Assembly: GCF_002291145.1 (NCBI RefSeq)
Contig: NZ_NTGE01000128.1
Span: forward strand, 1-64,000
Origin: Streptomyces sp. SA15
GTDB lineage: Bacteria > Actinomycetota > Actinomycetes > Streptomycetales > Streptomycetaceae
Reading direction: 5' to 3'
DNA: 64,000 bases
Below are positions 8,188 through 16,190 of the stretch, piece after piece. The stretch's first letter is position 1. Every line of letters begins with the position of its first letter. Position numbers and translations under genes: made by a program. The notes beneath the pieces are model-generated. The model did not search any database, was not told the origin of the DNA, and saw only the letters and a list, made by a program, of their open reading frames with translations.

Positions 8188-8649
8188 TCAACCCGCGTCA
8201 CCTCGGTTTCGAAGAGATGCGGCCCGGCTGTCTCCGGTGTCGCGCGGCGGCACAGTGATGACGCGGCGGTAGGCGGCCGTGTCGGCCGGCTCCCCGACGG
8301 CACGGCCGTCCGCTTCCACCCAGGCGTGGGCGGAGAACGGCAGGGTGCGCACGCCCGTGCACCACGTGGGCCACACTCCGCGCAGGCGGCACAACAGCGC
8401 GGTGGCGAGGGAGCGTTGCAGGCAGTGTCGGCCCGAGCACAGTGTGGACGTGGCCGTGACGTCCTGCCGGGCGGCGAGCGCCTGCTCGTAGGCGGCGGGG
8501 GCGGCGCCGTGGCGCAGCAGGGTGAGGACGAGGCGGATGCGGCGGGGCGGCAGCCGGGACAGCAGCCGGGCGGCGACGACGGCCGCACGGGCGGGGACGC
8601 GACGCCGCAGCGGCGGCCGGTCACCCCGGGTGTCCAGGACCTGGCTCAT
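8188..8649 (-). CDS. lasso peptide biosynthesis B2 protein (leader peptidase)
   Basis: A 153-residue transglutaminase-fold cysteine protease of the split lasso B2 family, which removes the leader peptide before ring closure. The catalytic Cys-His-Asp set is visible: C76 in the HCLQRSLATALL segment, H108 in FSAHAWVE and D114 in EADGRAV. The start ATG overlaps the stop of the B1 gene by four bases (ATGA), showing translational coupling. It is the last gene of the A-C-B1-B2 operon. Length and motifs match the family, so it appears functional. Confidence 0.92.
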   Translation of the reverse strand: MSQVLDTRGDRPPLRRRVPARAAVVAARLLSRLPPRRIRLVLTLLRHGAAPAAYEQALAARQDVTATSTLCSGRHCLQRSLATALLCRLRGVWPTWCTGVRTLPFSAHAWVEADGRAVGEPADTAAYRRVITVPPRDTGDSRAASLRNRGDAG

Positions 8650-8954
8650 CGCTTCCGCCTCCCGAACCTCCGGACCTTCCCGTCCTGGGCGTCACGTTCG
8701 GTGAGTTCGGCGGAGGCGAGCCCGCTCAGCAGCGCCTGGACGTCGGCGGCGACCTGGTCGCGGGAGACGTCCTTCGCGGCGGCGAGGTCGTCGACGACCT
8801 GCTCGGGCTCGGCGCCCTCCAGCAGGCTGCGCAGTACGCGGGCGCCGGTGCCGTTGAGCTGCCAGTAGCGCCCGGCGCGTTCGTCGAGCAGGACCATGCC
8901 GCCTTCGGTGTCGCAGGCGGTGACGTCACGGCGTAGCCGCAGGGGCGGGTTCAT
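8646..8954 (-). CDS. lasso peptide B1 protein (PqqD-like RiPP recognition element)
   Basis: A 102-residue PqqD-like RiPP recognition element that binds the precursor leader and presents it to the protease. Typical features are visible: RLRRDVTACDTEGGMVLLDERAGRYWQLN at the start (beta strands), then GARVLRSLLEG and a C-terminal helical part. The ATG at 8952-8954 has an AAGGA ribosome binding site and overlaps the end of the cyclase gene by 29 bp. The downstream protease gene overlaps by four bases. Known B1 proteins read the leader motif YxxPxLxxxGxF, which is present in the precursor at 10884-11015. Confidence 0.92.
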   Translation of the reverse strand: MNPPLRLRRDVTACDTEGGMVLLDERAGRYWQLNGTGARVLRSLLEGAEPEQVVDDLAAAKDVSRDQVAADVQALLSGLASAELTERDAQDGKVRRFGRRKR

Positions 8955-10776
8955 GAGGGTGTTCCTTCAGGTGGTGGGGGTGCGGGCGGGCCTCGAGGTC
9001 GCGCAGCCACTCCTCGATGCCGAGGGTCGGCTCCAGCTCGCAGACACCACCGTTGAGCAGCCCGGGCGCGAGCACGGCACGGCGCAGCGCGGCCGGGTCG
9101 GCGAGGCCGGCGGCGGCCAGGCGGGAGTCCGCGGTCCAGGCGGCCAGAGTGCGCCGCTGGGTGGCCAGGCCCGCGTACCACTCGTCGCCGCAGTGGTCCT
9201 TGGTGGTGCGGGTGAGGATGGCCTCGGGGACGATGCCGCGCATGGCGGCGGCCAGCAGCGGCTTGTAGACGGCGGGGTGGCCGGCGTCCTCGGGCCGGAC
9301 GCGGAGGCAGGCGTCGAGGACGGCGTCGTCGCAGAACGGCGTCTCCACCGGCAGGCCGTCCACCGCCCCCCAGGCGGAGAGGTGGGTGGCGGTGGATCCG
9401 GCGAGGCGGGCCAGGTGGACCCACGCGTGGGTGCCCCGGTCCGGGCCGAGCGGTACGCCGTCCCGGTCGGCGGCCTCGCGCAGCAGCCCGGCGGCCAGGT
9501 CGCGCGCCCGGCCGGTGGCCCACGGCGGCAGCGCCACGGGGAAGCCCCAGCCGCACATCGGCGGTTCCCCGCGTCGGAGCGGTCCGAGCGCGTCGGCCTG
9601 TTCCCTGATCCACGCGGCGAGTGATGGGCGCGAGACCAGTTGCCGGAGGGTCGCGACCAGCGGCCATCTCGACCGGGCCCGGTGGGCGGCCAGGTGCGCC
9701 AGGCCGGTGAGGGGCCGGCGGCGCAGCAGCGGGTGCAGGTACGCGGGCAGCGGGGTGACGACGTGGTCGCCGCCGTGGCCGGACAGCCGTCCCCGGACGC
9801 CGTGGTCCCGCAACAGCCCGGCCAGCTCGCTCTGCTGGGCTCGGTCGCGCAGGAGGACGCTGGGTTCGTCGCCGGGCGGGTGCCGTTCGCCGAGGCCGGA
9901 GAAGTGGCCCGGGAGCTCGGACGACGGGAGGACGAAGTGGGTGATGCCCGGCAGGTGCCTGGCCGCCTCGCGGGCGTGGCGGGCGTCCTCGTTGCCGGCC
10001 GCCGACCACTCGAGGGTGACGGCGACCAGGTCGGCGCCCGCCTCGTGGGCCAGGAAGCACGCGGACGTGGAGTCCATGCCGCCGGACAGGTCCGCGCCCC
10101 AGACGTCGCCCGGCCGGACCCGTACGGCGACGGCGGCGCGCAGCGCGTCCCGCAGCAGCGTCGCGGCCTGTTCCAGGGGCAGATCGGACGGCGGCGGCCG
10201 CCACCAGCGTTCGGTGCGGACGCTTCCGTCGCGGCCCAGCCGCAGCGCGTGCCCGGGTTGCACGGCCCGCACGCCTCGCCACATCGCCGACGTCTCGATG
10301 GGGAACGGTGGGTCGGGCAGGAGCAGGCGGGCGGCCAGCCGGGCGGGATCCGGATCGGCGCCGGTCAGCCAGGCGAGCGTGTGGGCCCGGTCGGCGGCGA
10401 AGGTCACGCCGTCGGCGTCGGCGGTGCACAGCCGCCGGACCCCGGTGGCGGTGCCCCGGGCATACACCTCGCCGTCGACGGACGCCAGCAGGTGGAAGCT
10501 CCCGGCGGCGCCGGTGACCCCGGGACCGCGCGCGACCAGGTCGTGCGGGGTGAGGGAGGTGCGGCCGATCGCGGCCAGCCGCGCCGTGCCGGCCTGGGCC
10601 GTCACCGCCTCGTCGTCCGGCCAGCAGCCGAGCAGCCACGGACGCCCGGAGGCGTGCGTCAGGGTGCGGCAGGCGTACGACGCGAGCCGCGCGGCGGCCG
10701 CGAGCGCCGCGTCGCGGTCCGGCAGGGCCACGAACCAGCGCCCGCCACAGGCTGTGCTCGTCACAGGGACCACCAC
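8926..10776 (-). CDS. lasso peptide macrolactam synthetase (asparagine synthase-like, protein C)
   Basis: A 616-residue asparagine-synthetase homologue that adenylates the ring acidic side chain and closes the lasso macrolactam. The PPi-loop SGGMDS is at residues 231-236. An N-terminal glutaminase-like half without an N-terminal Cys (WFVALPD...) is typical of lasso C proteins, as is the C-terminal KPLLAAAMRGIVPEAIL segment. I place the start at GTG 10774-10776, which has a GGAGGT ribosome binding site. The in-frame GTG at 10869 would translate through a strong hairpin and add a Pro/Ala/Gly tail. It lies 107 bp downstream of the precursor gene and overlaps B1 by 29 bp. Confidence 0.93.
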   Translation of the reverse strand: MVVPVTSTACGGRWFVALPDRDAALAAAARLASYACRTLTHASGRPWLLGCWPDDEAVTAQAGTARLAAIGRTSLTPHDLVARGPGVTGAAGSFHLLASVDGEVYARGTATGVRRLCTADADGVTFAADRAHTLAWLTGADPDPARLAARLLLPDPPFPIETSAMWRGVRAVQPGHALRLGRDGSVRTERWWRPPPSDLPLEQAATLLRDALRAAVAVRVRPGDVWGADLSGGMDSTSACFLAHEAGADLVAVTLEWSAAGNEDARHAREAARHLPGITHFVLPSSELPGHFSGLGERHPPGDEPSVLLRDRAQQSELAGLLRDHGVRGRLSGHGGDHVVTPLPAYLHPLLRRRPLTGLAHLAAHRARSRWPLVATLRQLVSRPSLAAWIREQADALGPLRRGEPPMCGWGFPVALPPWATGRARDLAAGLLREAADRDGVPLGPDRGTHAWVHLARLAGSTATHLSAWGAVDGLPVETPFCDDAVLDACLRVRPEDAGHPAVYKPLLAAAMRGIVPEAILTRTTKDHCGDEWYAGLATQRRTLAAWTADSRLAAAGLADPAALRRAVLAPGLLNGGVCELEPTLGIEEWLRDLEARPHPHHLKEHPHEPAPAATP

Positions 10777-10830
10777 GTCCGCAAGCCACCTCCGCTCTCG
10801 TTCCCCCACGGCCGACGTACGTCCCGGCCG

Positions 10831-10867
10831 GCCCGCGGCAGGCGCCACCGGGGCGCCTGCCGCGGGC
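10831..10867 (-). terminator. stem-loop between lasso precursor and cyclase genes
   Basis: A perfect 16-bp stem (10831-10846 with 10852-10867) around a five-base loop lies 17 bp after the precursor stop and upstream of the cyclase start. No T-tract follows. In lasso operons such a hairpin is thought to stabilise or partly terminate the precursor message, so that far more precursor than enzyme is made. Readthrough must occur, as there is no other obvious promoter for C-B1-B2. Confidence 0.75.
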
Positions 10868-10883
10868 ACTGGGGACCAGGGCC

Positions 10884-11015
10884 TCAGAGCAACCGCCTGA
10901 AGTAGTTGCCCTCCGGCAGAGGACCGAACGGCCCCATGGTCTCGTCGGCGAAGTCACCGACTTCCGCCAGCACCGGAGGCTCGTAGACCTCCTCGGTGCG
11001 CGTCTCCTGGTTCAT
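10884..11015 (-). CDS. lasso peptide precursor (protein A)
   Basis: A 43-residue precursor, ATG 11013-11015, with an AAAGGGGGTG ribosome binding site. The leader (residues 1-27) carries the recognition motif Y11-x2-P14-x-L16-x3-G20-x-F22 and the conserved Thr at position -2 (T26). The predicted core is residues 28-43, GPFGPLPEGNYFRRLL. Gly1 and Glu8 are spaced for an eight-residue macrolactam ring, followed by an eight-residue tail ending in RRLL. There is no cysteine, so it would be a class II lasso. It is the first gene of the A-C-B1-B2 operon. The ring is unusually proline-rich (three of eight). The cleavage site is inferred from the -2 Thr and the Gly1/Glu8 spacing. Confidence 0.93.
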   Translation of the reverse strand: MNQETRTEEVYEPPVLAEVGDFADETMGPFGPLPEGNYFRRLL

Positions 11016-11228
11016 GTCAAGCACCCCCTTTCCGGCCGCCAGGGCTTGCACTCAGGCACTGCCCGCGCGGGATGACGAGGATGCGACAAGTCCATCGTGT
11101 GAGTGAGCGCGCGGCGGCCCCGAAATGCTCCGTTGTCCGCCCCGCGCCGCGGGGCGCCGCGGGGCGGTGGCCCGCCACCCGGGGTGTGGCGAACAAGCCG
11201 GCGCCCGCCCCGCGTCCCCCAACGCAGA

Positions 11229-11257
11229 GGGCGCCCGGTGTTCACCACCGGGCGCCC
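11229..11257 (-). terminator. transcription terminator after pepN
   Basis: A 12-bp stem (GGGCGCCCGGTG 11229-11240 with its complement 11246-11257) and a five-base loop, 30 bp beyond the pepN stop. It also separates pepN transcription from the downstream lasso precursor. Confidence 0.75.
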
Positions 11258-11286
11258 CCTCGACAGGCAGACCAAGGCGTGCGCGA

Positions 11287-13875
11287 CTACTCCCCGGCCG
11301 CCGCGTCCGCCGCCTGCGCCTTCAGCGCACGCTCCACGCCCGCCCGCGACTCGGAGACGAGCCGCCGCAGGGCCGCGTTGGGCTCGGCGGAGGCCAGCCA
11401 CTCGTCCGTCTTGCGCAGGGTCTCCTCGGAGACCTGGATGGACGGGTAGAGGCCGACCGCGATCTGCTGGGCCATCTCGTGCGAGCGGGACTCCCAGATG
11501 TCCTTGACCACCTCGAAGTACTTGTCCGTGTAGGGAGCCAGAAGCTCGCGCTGGCCCGTCTGGACGAAGCCGGAGATGACCGCCTCCTGGACGGCGTTCG
11601 GGAGCTTGTCGGACTCGATGACCGACGCCCACGCCTCCGCCTTGGCGCTCTGCGTCGGGCGGGCGGCCCGGGCGGTGGCGGCGTGCCGTTCCCCGGCGGC
11701 CGTCTTGTCGCGCTCGTACTCGCCCGCGATCTCCGCCTCGTCGAAGCGGCCCACCGCGGCCAGCCGCTGCACCAGCGCCCAGCGCAGCTCCGTGTCGACG
11801 ACCAGGCCCTCGATCGTCTGGGAGCCGTCCAGGAGCGCCTCCAGGAGGTCCAGCTGCTCCGGCGTACGGGCGGTCGCCGCGAACGCGCGCGCCCACGCCA
11901 GCTGGTGGTCGCTGCCCGCGGCGGCCGAGCGCAGGTGGGCCAGCGTGGCGTCCGTCCAGCGGGTCAGCAGGGCCTCGCGGGCGGCCGGGTCGGCGTACAG
12001 CTCGATCGCCATCTTCACCTGGCGCTGCAGCGACTGCACCAACCCGATGTCGGACTCCTTGCCGATGCCGGACAGGACGAGGGAGAGGTAGTCGCGGGTG
12101 GCGAGCTCCGCGTCCCGGGTCATGTCCCACGCCGACGCCCAGCACAGGGCCCGGGGGAGGGAGGCCTCGAAGTCGCCCAGGTGCTCCGTGACGAAGGCCA
12201 GCGACTGCTCGTCGAGGCGGACCTTCGCGTACGACAGGTCGTCGTCGTTCAGCAGCACCACCGCCGGACGACGCTTGCCGACCAGCTGCGGTACGGCCGT
12301 CAGCTCGCCGTCGACGTCCAGCTCGACGCGTTCGTCACGCACCAGCTTGCCGCTGTCGTCGTCGAGCTCGTACAGGCCCACGGCGATGCGGTGCGGGCGG
12401 AGGGTGGGCTCTCCCTTGGCGCCGGTGGGCAGCGACGGGGCCTCCTGACGGATGGCGAAGGAGGTGATGACGCCGTTCGCGTCCGTCTCGATCTCGGGGC
12501 GCAGGATGTTGATGCCGGCCGTCTCCAGCCACGCCTTCGACCAGGCCTTCAGATCACGCCCGGAGGTCTCCTCCAGGGCGCCGAGGAGGTCGGAGAGACG
12601 GGTGTTGCCGTAGGCGTGGCGCTTGAAGTAGGCCTGGACGCCCTTGAAGAACTCGTCCATGCCGACGTACGCGACGAGCTGCTTCAGTACGGAGGCGCCC
12701 TTCGCGTACGTGATGCCGTCGAAGTTGACCAGCACGTCGTCCAGGTCGCGGATCTCGGCCATGATCGGGTGCGTGGACGGCAGCTGGTCCTGGCGGTAGG
12801 CCCACGTCTTCATCTGGTTGGCGAAGGAGGTCCACGAGTGCGGCCACCGGCTCTCCGGCGCGTACGCCTGGCAGGCGATGGAGGTGTAGGTGGCGAACGA
12901 CTCGTTCAGCCACAGGTCGTTCCACCACTCCATGGTGACCAGGTCGCCGAACCACATGTGGGCCAGCTCGTGCAGGATGGTCTCGGCGCGCGTCTCGTAC
13001 GCCGCGTCCGTCACCTTCGACCGGAACACGTACTGGTCCCGGATGGTCACGGCACCGGCGTTCTCCATCGCGCCCGCGTTGAACTCCGGCACGAACAACT
13101 GGTCGTACTTCTTGAACGGGTACGCGTAGTCGAACTTCTCCTGGAACCAGTCGAAGCCCTGCCGGGTCACCTCGAAGATCGCGTCCGAGTCGAGGTGCTC
13201 GGCGAGCGACGGGCGGCAGTAGATGCCGAGTGGGACGGACTGGCCGTTCTTCTCGTACACGCTGTGCACCGAGTGGTACGGGCCCACGATCAGCGCCGTG
13301 ATGTACGTCGAGATGCGCGGCGTCGGCTCGAACTCCCAGACGCTGTCCTTGGGCTCCGGGGTCGGCGAGTTGGAGATGACCGTCCAGCCGTCGGGAGCCT
13401 TCACGGTGAACTGGAAGGTGGCCTTGAGGTCCGGCTGCTCGAAGCTGGCGAAGACCCTTCGGGCGTCCGGGACCTCGAACTGGGTGTAGAGATAGGCCTG
13501 GTTGTCGACGGGGTCGACGAACCGGTGGAGCCCCTCCCCGGTGTTGGTGTACGCGCAGTCGGCGACGACCCGGAGGATGTTGCGCCCCTCCAGCAGCCCG
13601 TTCAGCGCGATCCGGGAGTCCTCGAAGACCTCGGCCGGGTCGAGCTGGTCGCCGTTGAGGGTCACCTCGTGGACGGTCGGGGCCACCAGGTCGATGAAGG
13701 ACGCGGTGCTGGTCTCGTCGCCATTGCTGTCGACATCGAAGCGCACCGTGGTCACGGACCGGTAGGTACCGCCCTCCTGCGCGCCGGAGAGGTCGAGATC
13801 GATCTCGTACGAGTCAACGGTGAGCAGCGTCGCCCGCTGCTGCGCCTCTTCGCGAGTCAGGTTTGTGCCAGGCAC
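11287..13875 (-). CDS. pepN: aminopeptidase N (M1 metallopeptidase)
   Basis: An 862-residue cytoplasmic M1 aminopeptidase that releases N-terminal residues from peptides. The exopeptidase motif GAMEN is at 268-272. The zinc site HELAH is at H302-H306 with E303 as general base, and the third ligand is E325 in NESFATY. The ERAP1-like C-terminal half is complete. The start MPGTNLTREEAQ is at ATG 13873-13875. A second full-length paralogue lies at 28289-30868 with the same N-terminal signature. The gene is divergent from a DUF1203 gene and ends at a strong terminator. Confidence 0.95.
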   Translation of the reverse strand: MPGTNLTREEAQQRATLLTVDSYEIDLDLSGAQEGGTYRSVTTVRFDVDSNGDETSTASFIDLVAPTVHEVTLNGDQLDPAEVFEDSRIALNGLLEGRNILRVVADCAYTNTGEGLHRFVDPVDNQAYLYTQFEVPDARRVFASFEQPDLKATFQFTVKAPDGWTVISNSPTPEPKDSVWEFEPTPRISTYITALIVGPYHSVHSVYEKNGQSVPLGIYCRPSLAEHLDSDAIFEVTRQGFDWFQEKFDYAYPFKKYDQLFVPEFNAGAMENAGAVTIRDQYVFRSKVTDAAYETRAETILHELAHMWFGDLVTMEWWNDLWLNESFATYTSIACQAYAPESRWPHSWTSFANQMKTWAYRQDQLPSTHPIMAEIRDLDDVLVNFDGITYAKGASVLKQLVAYVGMDEFFKGVQAYFKRHAYGNTRLSDLLGALEETSGRDLKAWSKAWLETAGINILRPEIETDANGVITSFAIRQEAPSLPTGAKGEPTLRPHRIAVGLYELDDDSGKLVRDERVELDVDGELTAVPQLVGKRRPAVVLLNDDDLSYAKVRLDEQSLAFVTEHLGDFEASLPRALCWASAWDMTRDAELATRDYLSLVLSGIGKESDIGLVQSLQRQVKMAIELYADPAAREALLTRWTDATLAHLRSAAAGSDHQLAWARAFAATARTPEQLDLLEALLDGSQTIEGLVVDTELRWALVQRLAAVGRFDEAEIAGEYERDKTAAGERHAATARAARPTQSAKAEAWASVIESDKLPNAVQEAVISGFVQTGQRELLAPYTDKYFEVVKDIWESRSHEMAQQIAVGLYPSIQVSEETLRKTDEWLASAEPNAALRRLVSESRAGVERALKAQAADAAAGE

Positions 13876-13987
13876 GCGGTCATCTCCTCGTTATGTGTCG
13901 GTTCGGCCATCCTTCCACGGGACGCACAGGGAAAGCGATGTCCGTTTCCCGCCGGTGGGCAGGGCGGATGCGCGCGAACGTGACGCC

Positions 13988-14476
13988 ATGACGACGTACA
14001 CCGCACGACCCGTCTCCCCGACGGCCCTGAAAGAGTTGCGCTCTGCTGACGACGGGGGACGGCAGATGGTTCCCGTGACCGATGAGGAGGGCGGCGCGCC
14101 GCTGCGGTGCTGTCTGCGCCGGAGCGTGCCGGGGGAGCGGATTGCCCTGGTTTCGTACGCACCGTTGCGCCGCTGGGCGGCGGGGGCGGGGGTCGATCCG
14201 GGGGCGTACGACGAGCAGGGGCCGGTGTTCATCCACGCGGAGGACTGCGAGGGCCCGGACGGCACCGGCCTGCCTTTCACCAACGCCCACCGCATGGTCC
14301 GCCGGTACTCCGCCGAGGGGCGCATCCTGGGCGGGCGTCTGGTGGAGCGCCCCGAGGGTGTCGACGCGGCCTTCGAGGAGGCGTTCGCGGAGGCCTTCGC
14401 GGATCCGGAGGTGGCGCTGGTGCAGGTGCGGGCCGTGGAGTACGGGTGCTTCCTCTATGAGGTGCGGCGGGACTGA
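13988..14476 (+). CDS. DUF1203 family protein
   Basis: A 162-residue protein starting at ATG 13988. It has the DUF1203 layout: an N-terminal region ending in LRCCLR, then GERIALVSYAPL, a GPVFIHAEDC segment and a C-terminal VQVRAVEYGCFLYEVRR strand. The function of this family is unknown. It may bind a small molecule or metal through the conserved His/Cys pair. It is divergent from pepN and is followed 58 bp later by mazEF, which has its own operator. Confidence 0.8.
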   Translation: MTTYTARPVSPTALKELRSADDGGRQMVPVTDEEGGAPLRCCLRRSVPGERIALVSYAPLRRWAAGAGVDPGAYDEQGPVFIHAEDCEGPDGTGLPFTNAHRMVRRYSAEGRILGGRLVERPEGVDAAFEEAFAEAFADPEVALVQVRAVEYGCFLYEVRRD

Positions 14477-14483
14477 AGCCGAT

Positions 14484-14538
14484 GGGTAGCACTGGGAGTA
14501 GGCAGGATGGTCATACCCTGCTACCCTTGAGGGTATGA
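14484..14538. promoter_or_regulatory. interleaved inverted repeats over the mazE start (probable autoregulatory operator)
   Basis: Two perfect 8-bp inverted repeats are interleaved. GGGTAGCA (14484-14491) pairs with TGCTACCC (14519-14526), and TCATACCC (14511-14518) pairs with GGGTATGA (14531-14538). The last arm contains the mazE start codon. Toxin-antitoxin operons are usually repressed by the antitoxin or the complex at such palindromes; direct binding is inferred. Confidence 0.7.
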
Positions 14539-14765
14539 AGATCAGTGTGAGCCTGCCCCAGGAGGATGTCGCCTTCGTCGATGAGTACGCCTCGCGCACG
14601 GACGCCGAGTCCCGGTCCGCCGTGATACACGCCGCCATCGAACTGTTGCGGCAAGCGCAGCTGGAGCAGCAGTACACCGAGGCCTTCGCCGAGTGGGACG
14701 AGAGCGAGGACGCGGGCTTCTGGGACCAGTTCTCGGGGGACGGGCTGACCGATGAGGCGCGGTGA
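14535..14765 (+). CDS. mazE: antitoxin of MazEF-type toxin-antitoxin pair (ribbon-helix-helix)
   Basis: A 76-residue protein. Its N-terminus MKISVSLPQEDVAFVDEYA followed by RSAVIHAAIELLRQ is a ribbon-helix-helix DNA-binding fold. The acidic, Trp-containing C-terminus (AEWDESEDAGFWDQF) is the typical toxin-neutralising tail. It overlaps the mazF start by 14 bp, so antitoxin and toxin are translated in a coupled way. Paired inverted repeats cover its start codon. No defect is seen. Confidence 0.88.
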   Translation: MKISVSLPQEDVAFVDEYASRTDAESRSAVIHAAIELLRQAQLEQQYTEAFAEWDESEDAGFWDQFSGDGLTDEAR

Positions 14766-15099
14766 CATCTACTTGGTCGACTACGAGCCGACGCGCGGCA
14801 GTGAGGCGAACAAGGCGCGGCCGGCGGTCATCGTCTCGAACGACGGTGCCAACGCGGCGGTGGAGCGGACCGGGCGAGGTGTGGTCACGCTGGTGCCCTT
14901 GACGACCAATACGTCTCGCGTCTACCCGTTCCAGGTGCTGCTCCCCTCCGAGGAGTGCGGTCTCCCGAAGGACTCCAAGGTGCAGTGCGAGCAAGTGCGT
15001 GCGCTCGCCCCGGAGCGGCTGCTGCGGCCGATCGGTTCGGTGCCTAGGCAACGCATGACCGAGATCGACGCCGCGCTGCGACGGCATCTGGCGCTCTGA
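14752..15099 (+). CDS. mazF: MazF-family mRNA interferase toxin
   Basis: A 115-residue PemK/MazF toxin, a sequence-specific endoribonuclease. Family hallmarks are visible: the MRRGDIYLVDYEP start, the SEANKARPAVIVSNDGAN segment with the catalytic Arg, VVTLVPLTTNTSRVYPFQVLL, and CEQVRALAPERL near the C-terminus. It overlaps mazE by 14 bp and is followed by a strong hairpin. The pair is complete and likely functional. The cleavage sequence cannot be predicted from the protein alone. Confidence 0.93.
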   Translation: MRRGDIYLVDYEPTRGSEANKARPAVIVSNDGANAAVERTGRGVVTLVPLTTNTSRVYPFQVLLPSEECGLPKDSKVQCEQVRALAPERLLRPIGSVPRQRMTEIDAALRRHLAL

Positions 15100-15123
15100 G
15101 CACACGAGGCGCTCTGAGCACAC

Positions 15124-15160
15124 GAAGGGGGGCCCACCGGTGACCGGTGGGCCCCCCTTC
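15124..15160. terminator. bidirectional terminator between mazF and asd
   Basis: Perfect 18-base arms at 15124-15141 and 15143-15160, ending in CTTC, lie between the convergent mazF and asd genes and can stop transcription from both sides. Confidence 0.85.
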
Positions 15161-15173
15161 AGCCGTTGCGTTA

Positions 15174-16190
15174 CTAGCCCTTCAGCTCCGCCGCCACCAG
15201 CTCCGCGATCTGCACCGCGTTCAGCGCGGCGCCCTTGCGGAGGTTGTCGTTGGAGACGAAGAAGGCGAGACCGTTGTCCACCGTCTCGTCGCTGCGGATG
15301 CGGCCGACGTACGACGGGTCCTGGCCGGCCGCCTGCAGCGGGGTCGGGACGTCGGTGACGGCGACACCGGGGGCACCGCCCAGCAGCTCCTTCGCGCGCT
15401 CCACGCTGATCGGACGCGCGAACCGGGCGTTGACCTGGAGGGAGTGGCCGGTGAAGACGGGGACGCGGACGCAGGTGCCGGAGACCTTCAGCTCGGGGAT
15501 CTCCAGGATCTTGCGGGACTCGTGGCGGAGCTTCTGCTCCTCGTCGGTCTCGTTCAGACCGTCGTCCACGATCGAGCCGGCCAGGGGGAGGACGTTGTAC
15601 GCGATCGGGGCCACGTACTTGTTCGGCGCCGGGAACTGAGCCGCCGAGCCGTCGTGCGTCAGCTTCGGCGCGTCCTCGCCGACCTTCTTGACCTGCTCGA
15701 ACAGCTCGTCCACGCCGGCCAGGCCGGAGCCGGAGACCGCCTGGTAGGTGGCGACGACCAGGGCCTGAAGCCCCGCCTCCGCGTGCAGCGGCTTCAGGAC
15801 CGGCATCGCGGCCATCGTCGTGCAGTTCGGGTTGGCGATGATGCCCTTGGGGCGGGTGGCGATCGCGTGCGGGTTCACCTCGGAGACCACGAGCGGTACG
15901 TCCGGGTCCCGGCGCCACGCCGACGAGTTGTCGATCACTACCGCACCCTGCGAGGCGACCTTCTCGGCCAGCGCCTTCGAGGTCGCGCCGCCCGCGGAGA
16001 ACAGCACGATGTCCAGGCCGCTGTAGTCGGCCGTCGAGGCGTCCTCCACCGTCACGCCGTCCAGGACGGTCCCCGCCGAGCGGGCGGAGGCGAGCAGGCG
16101 CAGCTCGGTCACGGGGAAGTCGCGCTCCGTGAGAATCCTGCGCATGACCGTGCCGACCTGACCGGTGGCTCCGACGATTCCGACCCTCAC
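15174..16190 (-). CDS. asd: aspartate-semialdehyde dehydrogenase
   Basis: A 338-residue enzyme that reduces aspartyl-phosphate to aspartate semialdehyde for lysine/diaminopimelate, threonine and methionine synthesis. The NADP-binding GATGQVG motif is at residues 7-13. The catalytic cysteine is C123 in NPNCTTMAAMPVL, and the substrate-binding GTCVRVPVFTGHS region is intact. The start is at ATG 16188-16190. No aspartokinase gene adjoins it here, so this may be a second asd copy of the genome or the sole one; the window cannot tell. Confidence 0.95.
   Translation of the reverse strand: MRVGIVGATGQVGTVMRRILTERDFPVTELRLLASARSAGTVLDGVTVEDASTADYSGLDIVLFSAGGATSKALAEKVASQGAVVIDNSSAWRRDPDVPLVVSEVNPHAIATRPKGIIANPNCTTMAAMPVLKPLHAEAGLQALVVATYQAVSGSGLAGVDELFEQVKKVGEDAPKLTHDGSAAQFPAPNKYVAPIAYNVLPLAGSIVDDGLNETDEEQKLRHESRKILEIPELKVSGTCVRVPVFTGHSLQVNARFARPISVERAKELLGGAPGVAVTDVPTPLQAAGQDPSYVGRIRSDETVDNGLAFFVSNDNLRKGAALNAVQIAELVAAELKG

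Noticed and set aside
10777..10869. N-terminal extension of the lasso cyclase from GTG 10869
   Set aside because: The extension would be encoded by a perfect hairpin, is Ala/Pro/Gly-rich, and a better start with GGAGGT exists at 10776.
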